Positions 54,670 through 63,160 are shown, counted from the first letter of the stretch. The stretch is 64,000 nt of DNA from Lacipirellula parvula (GCF_009177095.1 NZ_AP021861.1:6120501-6184500), one strand, 5' to 3'. Notes: generated by a model not told the origin, from the sequence alone. Made by a program: numbers and translations.

Positions 54670-56373
54670 TTAGAACCCACGCGGGGCCCCGGCGCCTTGC
54701 ATCCGGGCCTGATTCGCGGCGGCGCCGATCGCTTTCAGCACGCCGTCTTCAAGCAGCAGCCGGGTACGGACGCCGTTCTCGACCGGTTCGCCCAGCAGGC
54801 GAATGTGATCCGCGTCGCTCCCGGCCTTCTTCACCGCAACCTGCAGGTTCTCGATCATCGGCTTCTTGTCTGCCTCGGCGATCGACTTGGCAAACTCAAG
54901 GGCCTGCGTCAAACCAACCGTCAGCTCGAAGGGGGTGATCGACTTCTTCGGCGACTTGGCCGAAGCTTCGATCGCCTTCTTCACCGCAGCGACGGGGTCG
55001 CTGCCGATGGCAAAGTAGACGGCGTTCTTGCCGACGCCGACGATCATCTCGCCGTTCTCGCTCAGCAGCTTCTTCGCCTTCTCGTCGGCGCCGCCGGGGA
55101 TCTTGTAGGTGACGTTGTGGAACTTCACGTCGGCGGCCGTTTCCGCATCGAGATCGAGCTTCGGCATGTCGACCGTCTGAACTTCGGCGTACTTCTTCAG
55201 GCCGTCGACCACCTTCTGCGAATCAACGACGTAGGCGCCGGCGACCAAGCTGAAAGAGTTGTCGCCCATTTCGAGCGAAGCGCCGCCGTCGGTGACGCCG
55301 CCCTCGATAGTCGCCTGCATCGCCGCCAGGAAGTCGTTGAGCGCGTCCTTGGCCTTCGCCTTCGAGGCGTCGTCCTTGATCTTTGTTGTCTTTTCGATTT
55401 CCTTCGTGACCGTGGTGCGAATCGTTTCGACCATCTGCTTCACTTGCGACTGATCGACGCTGTTCGCCGCCGACGCGAACGACAGGTTCATGGCCGCATC
55501 GGGCTTCGAGAAGCCAGCGAAGTTCGTGGTCACCTTGCTGTTGGCGGCGAGTTGCTTGGCCAACTTCGTCCCCGGCAGCGCGGTGTAGACGAAATCCAAC
55601 AGCGTGTTCGACTTGTCGGCGTCGATCTTCAGCCCAACGGTCACTTCATCGAGATCGGAAATGAACTCGCGAGTTTGCGCGATCTGGGCTTCGACCAGCG
55701 CTTTACGCTTGGCGAACTCGGCGTCCGATTCGTCGCTCTTCTTCACCAGGCCTTGCTGGGCGCCTTGGCTGAGGGCTTCGATCGCCTGCTCACGCTGAGC
55801 TTCCGGCAGGTTCTTCACCTTGACGCGGGCGGCGATGTCGTAATCCTTCACCAACGCCTTGAATTCAGCGCCCGGATCGGCGGGGATCGACTTCAGCCAC
55901 GACGGATCGAGGCTCAACAGCGCCCAACCGTCCGACTTCTTCATGAAGGCGCTGGAGCCTTGGGGAACCTTGACCTGCGAGACGCCGTCTCCCATGTCGG
56001 TGACGGTGACGCCCATGCCTTTGGCGATGTCGAGCAGGGCGTTGACGTCGCTTACCGGCACGCACAGCGCGCCGCTCGGCATGACGCCGTCGGTGAGGAC
56101 GATCGCGCCGATCGGCTTCGACTTATCCAGGCCGGCCAAGCCTTTGCCTTGCGTGAACATCTGGACGAACTGCTCGACCATGTCCGCAGCGCCCGGCTGA
56201 TCGCCGAGTTCGCCGATGAAGTTGATGTCCTTCATCAGTTCGTCGTAGCCGGCGAACGTGATGATCGCCACCGGCTTCGCTTCGCCGGTCGATTGTGCAG
56301 CGGCCAACGGCGCCATGACGGCCCCGACAACGAGGCCGCAAACGGCCATCCAACGGGTAAGGTGAGTTCGCAC
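54670..56373 (-). CDS. Large exported protein of unknown function
   Basis: A 567-residue protein. The GTG at 56373, with GGAG 7 bases upstream, gives a signal peptide (about 1-28, ending PLAAAQ). The body is a mixed alpha/beta protein rich in Lys and Asp, with segments AIITFAGYDELMKDINFIGEL and SMGDNSFSLVAGAYVVDSQKVVDGLKKYAEV, and no recognised catalytic motif. The C-terminus ends in a short basic stretch GAPRGF. Planctomycetes have many such exported, repeat-poor proteins. It lies between lysA and infA and is terminated by a strong hairpin. Confidence 0.8.
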   Translation of the reverse strand: MRTHLTRWMAVCGLVVGAVMAPLAAAQSTGEAKPVAIITFAGYDELMKDINFIGELGDQPGAADMVEQFVQMFTQGKGLAGLDKSKPIGAIVLTDGVMPSGALCVPVSDVNALLDIAKGMGVTVTDMGDGVSQVKVPQGSSAFMKKSDGWALLSLDPSWLKSIPADPGAEFKALVKDYDIAARVKVKNLPEAQREQAIEALSQGAQQGLVKKSDESDAEFAKRKALVEAQIAQTREFISDLDEVTVGLKIDADKSNTLLDFVYTALPGTKLAKQLAANSKVTTNFAGFSKPDAAMNLSFASAANSVDQSQVKQMVETIRTTVTKEIEKTTKIKDDASKAKAKDALNDFLAAMQATIEGGVTDGGASLEMGDNSFSLVAGAYVVDSQKVVDGLKKYAEVQTVDMPKLDLDAETAADVKFHNVTYKIPGGADEKAKKLLSENGEMIVGVGKNAVYFAIGSDPVAAVKKAIEASAKSPKKSITPFELTVGLTQALEFAKSIAEADKKPMIENLQVAVKKAGSDADHIRLLGEPVENGVRTRLLLEDGVLKAIGAAANQARMQGAGAPRGF

Positions 56374-56667
56374 CTGAGATCTCCATCCAAGGTAAGGTGA
56401 AAGGCGCCGAAGCGCCGTAGCAGGCGAAACGGTAGAAGATAGGCGGAGTCGACGCGGCGGCAAAGCGGTCGCCGTGAAACTAGCGGACCAACCTGCAGAA
56501 ACCGGGCAGTCTCTCCGATCGCACGAATCGTCGGCGAGCAGACGCCGGCAAAGCTGCAGCATCCCCCCGACAAACGTCGCGGCGCGATCAATGCGTTCAA
56601 ACTGCGCTCGTCAATGCGCGCAGCAGCGCCGCCGCGTGTGATAGCGCCCCCCAGCGCCAGCGACGGC

Positions 56668-56892
56668 TTAGCGTTCGCGGAACGTAATGCGGCCCTTGGT
56701 CAGATCGTACGGCGAAAGTTCGACGCGAACCTTGTCGCCCGGCACGATGCGGATGAAGTTCTTCCGCATCCGACCAGCGACGTGAGCGGTGACCTGATGC
56801 CCCCCCTCGATCTCCACGCGGAACCGCGTGTTCGCCAGTGCCTGGGTCACGACCCCTTCAACTTCTAGGGCCTCTTCTTTTTGCTTTGACAT
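56668..56892 (-). CDS. infA: Translation initiation factor IF-1
   Basis: A 74-residue S1/OB-fold protein that binds the 30S A-site during initiation. The whole sequence matches IF-1 ([60 protein letters not shown]). The ATG at 56892 is correct because the family begins MxKxxExxEVEG. It is not in a ribosomal operon here. A weak ribosome site fits a factor needed at low stoichiometry. Confidence 0.97.
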   Translation of the reverse strand: MSKQKEEALEVEGVVTQALANTRFRVEIEGGHQVTAHVAGRMRKNFIRIVPGDKVRVELSPYDLTKGRITFRER

Positions 56893-57408
56893 AAAAACGT
56901 TGGTCTCGTTGCCTAAGGAACGCCACTCGCCGCCCAACAGCAGGCGCGCACGCAGCGAACCCTGTACATCGGCACATCCGACAATCCTAGCATTCGGGAA
57001 CCCGCGGTCCAACAGGCAGAAGTCACGGTTTTGCAGTGATTTACGCCGATTGCAGGCCCCGTTTGCCGCGATCGCTCATCCGCGGGACGCCCCGCGGAAG
57101 ATGACAGCACCGGCAACGATATTCCGACTTCTTCGGCCCGATTGGATTGATCTTGCCGAAAATGCGGGGGGCGAGTCTCTTTCCTGGCAAAAACTGATAA
57201 CTCGCCTCGGCGAGGCGACTGCTGCAAAAATGCCGGCAAGGTCATCGCAAATTGCCCTCAAGTCGTTGTCTACCAACAATTTGACTGCCAGCAGGCAAGG
57301 CGTGAGAATTGAAAAATTGCCCTCACTCCCCGATGCCAGCGTCGGGCGCGCGAAGACTCCTTTTGCCGACTTCCACGGCGCCGCCGCTAGGCCCTTGTTC
57401 CAATATCC
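56893..57408. other. Divergent intergenic region, infA/GAF-HlyD
   Basis: This 516-base divergent region has open frames on both strands (for example minus 57076-57450) without starts or family motifs, and no repeat of the window's families. It should contain two promoters. No -10/-35 pair could be assigned. Confidence 0.4.
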
Positions 57409-59550
57409 ATGAGCACCCGGACTCCCGAACACGTGAGCAGCGCGTCGCAACCCGATGATGATGCCGTCAATCGCGCGAAGCAGGAGATCCAGGCGCTCGT
57501 CCAGGAGGTCGTCGCTCTTTCCAAAAGCGAAATCGAAGAGACCGACTTTTTCGCCGCCCTCCTCGAAAAGTCGATCTCCGCGCTAGCGGCCATCGGCGGC
57601 GTCGTGTGGACGCTCGAAGAGGGGCAGCCGTTCAAGCTGCAATATCAGGTCAACCTGCAGCAAACCGGGCTCGCCGCTAGCCAGGCGGCCCAGATGCAGC
57701 ACGCGAAGCTGCTGGGAAGCATCGCCCAGCGGGGCGAACCGCTGCTGATTCCGCCTCACTCCGGCGCCGGCGAAGGGCCAGAGGATGCGGGCGCCGCCAA
57801 CCCGACTGAATATCTGCTCGTCGTCGCCCCCATCAAAACCGATCGCGGCGTCGACGGCCTCGTCGAAATTTTTCAACGCGTCGGCGCACGGCCGACCACC
57901 CAGCGCGGCTACCTGCGCTTCCTCGTGCAGATGTGCGAGATCGCCGGCGAGTATCTCAAGACGCGCCGCCTGCGGCACTTCGTCACCAAGCAATCGCTCT
58001 GGGAGCAACTCGAGAATTTCACCGCCTCGGTCCACACGCGGCTCGACTCGCGGCAAACCGCCTTCACGATCGCCAACGAAGGACGCCGCCTGATTGGCTG
58101 CGATCGCGTCACCGTCGTCCTCCGCAAAGGAAGCTCGTACGTCGTCGAAGCGATCAGCGGGCAAGATACGTTCGACAAGCGTTCAAACGTCGTCCGCATG
58201 CTGCGCAACCTGGCGACGGTCGTCGTTCGCAGCGGCGAAGACCTGTGGTATACGGGCGACACGCAGAACCTCGCGCCGCAAGTTGAGAAGGCGGTCAACG
58301 AGTACGTCGACGAATCGCATACCAAGCAAATCGCCGTCCTGCCGATCCGCGAGCACGATCCGCACGCCGACGACAAAACCCGCGATCGCAAACGCGAGAA
58401 CATGCTCGGCGCGATCATCATCGAACAGCTCGTCGACAGCCGCGCCCCAGACGGGTTGATGCAGCGCGTCGACGTCGTTCGCCGGCATAGCGCCACGGCG
58501 CTTACTAACGCTCAATCGCACGAAGGCTTGTTCCTGCTGCCGCTGTGGCGGTTGATCGGCCAAAGCCGCGTGCTCGTCACGGCCCGCAATCTGCCTAAGA
58601 CGATCCTCGCATCGATTGCGATCGTCGCCGCCGTGCTGGCGATGTGGCTCTTTCCGTGGGATTTCAACGTCACGGCCGACGGCAAGCTGCAGCCTGAAGT
58701 CCGCGCGAATGTTTTCGCCGCGGTCGACGGCCGCATTACTGACGTCCTAGTCACCGAAGGGCAGGCCGTAAAGAAGGGCGAGTTGCTCGCCAAGCAGCGA
58801 AGTTCGCCGCTTGAGGACCAGCGCGCCCAGCTTGAAGGCGAAATCGCCGCCAACGAGCAAGACTATCGTTCGAAGCGAGCCCAGGAAGGCTCGCTCGACA
58901 AAGCGCGAACTCCGGAGGCGGACCTCTACGACCTCCAAAGCCAGATTTCGCAAATCGAAACCAAAGCGATCGCGTTGCAGAAGCAGTTCGAAATCCTCAG
59001 GGAGCAGGAATCGCGACTCAACATCACCAGCCCGATCGACGGCAACATCGTTACTCCCAAGGTGCAAGAACTGCTTCGCGATCGCACTGTCGGCCCCGGC
59101 ACTAAGATCATGGAAATCGCCGACATGACGCAAGACTGGGAGCTGGAACTCAAAGTCCCTGAAGCCAAGATGGGCCACGTCCGCGCGCAGCTGCGCGAGT
59201 TGCACGCTCAGGATCCTAAAGCCCAGCTCGAAGTCACCTTCATCCTGGCAACCAACCCCGACATCGAAGACAAACTCGCCGGCCGCGTCATCTACATCGC
59301 CCCCACTGCCGAGGCCGAAGGCGAAAAAGGAAATCTGGTGACGATGACGGTGGCGTTCAACCAGGAAGAACTCGCCAAGCTCGGCCCCGAGGGCGTCGCC
59401 ACCGAACAGGCGATCGCCGCTCTCAAAGAACACCTCAAAGTCGGTGCCGACGTCAAAGCCAAGATCCGCTGTGGCCGCAAGCCAATCGGCTACGTCTGGT
59501 TCCATGAACTGTGGGAATTCATCCAGTCGCGAATATTGTTCAGAATGTAA
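57409..59550 (+). CDS. GAF-domain membrane-fusion (HlyD-like) protein
   Basis: A 713-residue inner-membrane adaptor. The N-terminal 190 residues are a cytoplasmic GAF-like region (VDGLVEIFQRVGARPTTQRGYLRFLVQM), and a second GAF-like region covers about 200-375 (VTVVLRKGSSYVVEAISGQ, KQIAVLPIREHD). A TM helix lies at about 398-418. The periplasmic HlyD part has the biotinyl-lipoyl halves (VFAAVDGRITDVLVTEGQAVKKGELLAKQRSS and LNITSPIDGNIVTPKVQELL) and a coiled coil between. The C-terminus ends in a CusB-like barrel (KIRCGRKPIGYVW). It starts the GAF-HlyD/HlyD/M50 set and likely couples a cytoplasmic signal to secretion. Confidence 0.85.
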   Translation: MSTRTPEHVSSASQPDDDAVNRAKQEIQALVQEVVALSKSEIEETDFFAALLEKSISALAAIGGVVWTLEEGQPFKLQYQVNLQQTGLAASQAAQMQHAKLLGSIAQRGEPLLIPPHSGAGEGPEDAGAANPTEYLLVVAPIKTDRGVDGLVEIFQRVGARPTTQRGYLRFLVQMCEIAGEYLKTRRLRHFVTKQSLWEQLENFTASVHTRLDSRQTAFTIANEGRRLIGCDRVTVVLRKGSSYVVEAISGQDTFDKRSNVVRMLRNLATVVVRSGEDLWYTGDTQNLAPQVEKAVNEYVDESHTKQIAVLPIREHDPHADDKTRDRKRENMLGAIIIEQLVDSRAPDGLMQRVDVVRRHSATALTNAQSHEGLFLLPLWRLIGQSRVLVTARNLPKTILASIAIVAAVLAMWLFPWDFNVTADGKLQPEVRANVFAAVDGRITDVLVTEGQAVKKGELLAKQRSSPLEDQRAQLEGEIAANEQDYRSKRAQEGSLDKARTPEADLYDLQSQISQIETKAIALQKQFEILREQESRLNITSPIDGNIVTPKVQELLRDRTVGPGTKIMEIADMTQDWELELKVPEAKMGHVRAQLRELHAQDPKAQLEVTFILATNPDIEDKLAGRVIYIAPTAEAEGEKGNLVTMTVAFNQEELAKLGPEGVATEQAIAALKEHLKVGADVKAKIRCGRKPIGYVWFHELWEFIQSRILFRM

Positions 59551-59553
59551 AGG

Positions 59554-59638
59554 CGTCCGTTGTCAGTGGTCAGTAGTCAGTTGCGATTGATTGAACATCC
59601 TCATTAGCAACTGACGACTGACGACTGACCACGGACAA
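59554..59638. repeat. Word-repeat hairpin (CAGTxGTCAGT family)
   Basis: The left arm (59554-59584) is made of GTCAGT words and the right arm (59607-59637) of GACTGAC words. They are reverse complements with a 22-base loop. The element fills the gap between the GAF-HlyD and HlyD genes, ending 13 bases before the next ATG. Confidence 0.88.
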
Positions 59639-59650
59639 ACGGAGTTTCCA

Positions 59651-60619
59651 ATGTCATCCACTCTTCTCGTCATCCTCGCTCTCTTCGCTCAAGTGGCGGA
59701 GACGCCGAATTATCGGTACGGAGGCCAAGACCACAAACAACAGCAAGTGGACGCTAACGGCGACCCCGTGTTCGAGGGAGCGTCGATCACAGCTGAGGAA
59801 GATTCGATCATCTCCGCCGAAGCCGAAGGAACGCTCGTCAAGCTTGCCGTGAAGGAAGGCGATCGCGTCGCCCAGAAGGGCGTGCTCGCAACGATCGACG
59901 AACGTCTGGCGAAGGCTCAAGTCGAAGCGGCCAAGCTGACGCTCGACGCCGCCACCGAGCGTGCGAACGACATGGTCGAAGAAAAGTACGCAATCCTGGC
60001 TCGCGACGTCGCTGAAGTCGATTGGAAGAAAGACGTCGCCGCCAATACGGACAGCCAAAAGGCGGTCACCGAGATTCAGATTTTGCAGAAGAAGCTGGTC
60101 TACGATCGCTCGAACTTGCAGATCGACAAAGCCCGCAAAGATCAAGTCATCGCCAAGAAGGAAGCCGCCGTCAAAGGCGCCGAGCTGAAAGTCGCGGAGA
60201 TCGGTCTCGACCGCCGCATTATCAAGGCGCCGTTCGAAGGCGAGGTCCAGCAGCTCTTTCAAAAAGAATCGCAATGGGTCAACCCGGGCGATCCAATCCT
60301 GCGGCTGGTGAAGTTCGACGTCCTCCGCGTCGAAGGTCGCGTGCTCGCCGCGCACTTCGACCCCGCGGAACTCGCCGGCAAGCCAGTGACCGTGAGCGTC
60401 ACGCTCGCCCGCAACCGGCAAGTGGAGTTGCCTGGCCGGGTCACCTATGTCGGCCAGACGGTCAACATCAACAAGGAGTTCATCGTCCGTGCTGAGATTC
60501 AAAACAAGCGCGAGGGCGACTACTGGCTCGTTCGCCCAGGCCTGATTGCCAAGATGACGATCCACGTGAACCAGCCGGCGGAACCACAAGCCCGCGGCGT
60601 CGCGGCGCCGGCGAAATAG
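59651..60619 (+). CDS. HlyD-family periplasmic adaptor
   Basis: A 322-residue adaptor. The N-terminal hydrophobic segment (LLVILALFAQVAET) is a signal or anchor. The biotinyl-lipoyl half is ISAEAEGTLVKLAVKEGDRVAQKGVLATIDERLAKAQVEAAKLTLD, then a coiled coil (about 85-180), then the second lipoyl half IKAPFEGEVQQLFQKE and a beta-barrel (VSVTLARNRQVELPGRVTYVGQ). The ATG at 59651 has GGAG 6 bases upstream, just after a hairpin. Stop TAG 60617 is the first triplet of a palindromic element. It is the middle gene of the GAF-HlyD/HlyD/M50 set. Confidence 0.9.
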   Translation: MSSTLLVILALFAQVAETPNYRYGGQDHKQQQVDANGDPVFEGASITAEEDSIISAEAEGTLVKLAVKEGDRVAQKGVLATIDERLAKAQVEAAKLTLDAATERANDMVEEKYAILARDVAEVDWKKDVAANTDSQKAVTEIQILQKKLVYDRSNLQIDKARKDQVIAKKEAAVKGAELKVAEIGLDRRIIKAPFEGEVQQLFQKESQWVNPGDPILRLVKFDVLRVEGRVLAAHFDPAELAGKPVTVSVTLARNRQVELPGRVTYVGQTVNINKEFIVRAEIQNKREGDYWLVRPGLIAKMTIHVNQPAEPQARGVAAPAK

Positions 60620-60747
60620 CCTCGTCCCACGCTCCGCGTGACGACGCGGGTGTCGCCACTTTGCGGCGTGTTCGTTTAGCTGCTCAACGATAAACGAATG
60701 ACGCAGCGCGTGGGAACGAGGCGCCGGGGGCGGGACGCCCCGGCTCG
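60617..60747. repeat. TAG-foot palindromic element (TCGTCCCACGC type) with nested palindromes
   Basis: The element starts TAGCCTCGTCCCACGCTCCG, continuing CGTG. The TAG is the stop of the adaptor gene. The matching arm is GCGTGGGAACGAGG (60708-60721). A nested CGTTTAGCTGC...GATAAACG pair and a GC-rich palindrome GCCGGGGGCGGGACGCCCCG lie at its end. Confidence 0.72.
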
Positions 60748-60779
60748 CAAACAGATGCTGAGCAATCGCCCTGACATTC

Positions 60780-60813
60780 GCTGAACCCTGAACCCCGACG
60801 CCTGAACCCTCCC
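60780..60813 (+). repeat. Reiterated CTGAACCC leader before the M50 gene
   Basis: A run of CTGAACCC-type words ends three bases before the M50 ATG at 60816. The same word run ends a few bases before the ilvD ATG (15978-16008). No Shine-Dalgarno is visible in either leader. Confidence 0.7.
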
Positions 60814-60815
60814 GC

Positions 60816-63071
60816 ATGCCCACCCTTGCCGACAGCATCGTCTCCAGCTCGTCGCGCAAGCTCACGATCCGCGCTCGACCCGACCTGAAGTTCCGCAAGC
60901 AGCGGTACCAGGGCCGCACCTATTGGGTGGTGAAAGATCCGGTCGGTCTGCAGTACTTCCGCTTTGAAGAAGAAGAGTTCGCGATCCTGCAGATGCTCGA
61001 CGGCAAGTCGAGCCTCGACGACATCGCCGAACAATTCGAAGCCGAGTTCCCGCCGCAAACGATTCGCGTCGAGGAACTCCAAAACTTCATCGGCATGCTC
61101 CACAAGAGCGGCCTCGTCCTCTCCGACGCCTCGGGCCAAGGCTGGGCGCTCAAGGAACGTCGCGACGAAAAGAAACGCCGCGAACTTCTCGGCGCCCTCA
61201 GCAACGTGATGGCATTCCGCATGCGGGGCATCGACCCCGAGCGGCTGCTGAACTGTCTCTACCCGTACGTTCGTTGGTTCTTCACCCCGGCGGCGACGAT
61301 CGGCGCGCTCATGCTCGCCGCGGCGGCGCTGTCGCTGGTGATTGTTCAGTTCGACATTTTCAAGTCGCGACTGCCCGACTTCAATTCATTCTTCTCGGCG
61401 CAAAACTGGCTCGCCCTGGCCATCACGCTCACGGCGACGAAGATCTTGCACGAGTTCGGCCACGGCATGTCGTGCAAGCATTTCGGCGGCGAATGCCACG
61501 AGATGGGCATCATGTTCCTGGTGATGACGCCCTGCCTGTACTGCAACGTTTCTGACTCGTGGATGCTCCCCAATCGCTGGCATCGCGCCGCGATCGGCGC
61601 GGCAGGGATGTACGTCGAAGTCTGTCTCGCGTCGATCTGCACGTTTATCTGGTGGTTCAGCCAGCCGGGACCGCTGAATTACTTCTGCTTGAACGTCATG
61701 TTCGTCAGCTCGGTAAGCACGATCATGTTCAACGCCAACCCCCTGCTCCGCTACGACGGCTACTATATCCTCAGCGATATCCTTGAGATCCCCAACCTGC
61801 GGCAGAAGGCGAGCACGATCCTCAATCGCAAGCTCGGCAAATGGTGCCTGGGGCTCGAAGAACAGGAAGACCCGTTCCTTCCCAAGCGGCACCAGGCGCT
61901 GTTCGCCCTCTACACGATCGCCTCGGCCCTTTATCGCTGGGTGGTCCTCTTCTCGATCTTGTTCTTCTTGAATAAGGTGTTCGAGCCGTACGGCTTGAAG
62001 GTATTGGGCCAGGCGCTCGCGATTGCCTCGATCTACGGGATGTTCGTCATGCCGGCGATGGCCGTCTGGAAATTCTTTCGCGTCCCCGGGAGGTGGAGCA
62101 AGGTGAAGCGGGTTCGACTTTACATCACCTTGTCGCTGCTGGCAGGCGTCGTCGCGTCGCTCTTCCTCGTTCCGCTGCCAATGCACGTGATGGCGCCGTT
62201 CGAACTGCAGCCCTATGACGCCGACAGCGTCTACGTCGAAGTTCCGGGCCGATTGGTACAGGTCGCCGTCAAACCTGGCCAGCGCGTGAAGAAGGGCGAC
62301 ATGATCGCTCAGCTCGAGAACCTCGAACTTGAAATGTCGATCGCCAAACTCGAAGGCGAACGCGCCGGGCTGCTCACAGAACTCGAGACGCTCGATTCCC
62401 TGCTTTATCAACCTTCAAAAGCACAGGAGGCGGCCCTGCGCTGGGACACCGCGCACAAGCAGCTCGAAGGCAACTCCAAACAACTCGCCCAAAAAGAAGC
62501 CGATCTCAAGCGGCTTACGATCACCGCCCCCCGCGACGGCGTTATCATTCCGCCGCTGCGCACGCTCGACCGTCCCCGTACCGACGTCGCCGAACTTCCC
62601 CCCTGGACCGGCACGCCGCTCGACGAGCGCAACCTCGGTTCCAGCCTCTCGCCGCAAGGTCAGCAGAATCTGATCTGCATGATCGGCGATCCCAACGAAT
62701 GGGAGGCGGTGATGATCGTCGACCAGGACGACTTCGGCCTCGTCCTGGACGGCCAAGAAGTGCAGTTGATGTTCGAGGAGTCGGCTTACCATGTGTTCAA
62801 GACGCACATCTCCAGCATCAGCGGCGAGCATGTCACCGCCGCGCCGACGCGGCTCGCGAGCAGCAACGGCGGCTCCCTCGCCGCCCAGCAGAACCCCGAC
62901 GGCTCGATCAGCCCGCTGAACACGTCATTCCAAGTCACGGCCCGGCTGAACAACTCGCAAGAACTGCTCCACAACGGCCTCACCGGCGCCGCCCGCATCG
63001 ACGTCGAGCCCAAAACCGTCATGCAACGCGTCGGGCGGTACCTGGCTCGAACGTTCAACTTCGAGTTGTAG
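60816..63071 (+). CDS. PqqD-like/M50 site-2-protease/HlyD fusion membrane protein
   Basis: A 751-residue multi-domain membrane protein. The N-terminal PqqD-like helical region (about 40-105, EEEFAILQMLDGKSSLDDIAEQF and ELQNFIGMLHKSGLV) is followed by an M50 zinc-protease core: HEFGH at 212-216 with a second HEMG, and the distal D314 in NPLLRYDGYYILSD, in a bundle of six or more TM segments (about 155-460). After about 465 the C-terminal part has HlyD/lipoyl halves (VYVEVPGRLVQVAVKPGQRVKKGDMIAQLENL, LTITAPRDGVIIPP) and a coiled coil. The PqqD-like domain usually binds peptide precursors. It likely cleaves and moves a peptide or protein substrate. Confidence 0.88.
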   Translation: MPTLADSIVSSSSRKLTIRARPDLKFRKQRYQGRTYWVVKDPVGLQYFRFEEEEFAILQMLDGKSSLDDIAEQFEAEFPPQTIRVEELQNFIGMLHKSGLVLSDASGQGWALKERRDEKKRRELLGALSNVMAFRMRGIDPERLLNCLYPYVRWFFTPAATIGALMLAAAALSLVIVQFDIFKSRLPDFNSFFSAQNWLALAITLTATKILHEFGHGMSCKHFGGECHEMGIMFLVMTPCLYCNVSDSWMLPNRWHRAAIGAAGMYVEVCLASICTFIWWFSQPGPLNYFCLNVMFVSSVSTIMFNANPLLRYDGYYILSDILEIPNLRQKASTILNRKLGKWCLGLEEQEDPFLPKRHQALFALYTIASALYRWVVLFSILFFLNKVFEPYGLKVLGQALAIASIYGMFVMPAMAVWKFFRVPGRWSKVKRVRLYITLSLLAGVVASLFLVPLPMHVMAPFELQPYDADSVYVEVPGRLVQVAVKPGQRVKKGDMIAQLENLELEMSIAKLEGERAGLLTELETLDSLLYQPSKAQEAALRWDTAHKQLEGNSKQLAQKEADLKRLTITAPRDGVIIPPLRTLDRPRTDVAELPPWTGTPLDERNLGSSLSPQGQQNLICMIGDPNEWEAVMIVDQDDFGLVLDGQEVQLMFEESAYHVFKTHISSISGEHVTAAPTRLASSNGGSLAAQQNPDGSISPLNTSFQVTARLNNSQELLHNGLTGAARIDVEPKTVMQRVGRYLARTFNFEL

Positions 63072-63080
63072 CTCGATCAA

Positions 63081-63160
63081 TCTCGCCAAGGCGCAAAGCC
63101 GCAAAGGTTTCGCTGCGCACCTTTGCGAAAACTCTGCGCCTTTGCGCCTTTGCGAGAGAC
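63081..63160. repeat. Word-repeat hairpin (GCGCAAAG family), divergent copy
   Basis: The arms TCTCGCCAAGGCGCAAAG... (63081-63110) and ...GCCTTTGCGCCTTTGCGAGAGA (63132-63160) are reverse complements. The word is the same as in the other family members but the ends (CTCGCC/GAGA) differ. It sits 46 bases before the next start. Confidence 0.8.

Noticed and set aside
54454-56400. Long open frame on the plus strand (648 codons)
   Set aside because: It is antisense to the exported protein at 54670-56373, which has a signal peptide, ribosome site and terminator. The plus frame has arginine/leucine-rich composition typical of shadows.
7849-63160. CRISPR array
   Set aside because: The repeated words are in hairpin arms separated by genes, not regularly spaced direct repeats with unique spacers, and no cas gene is present.
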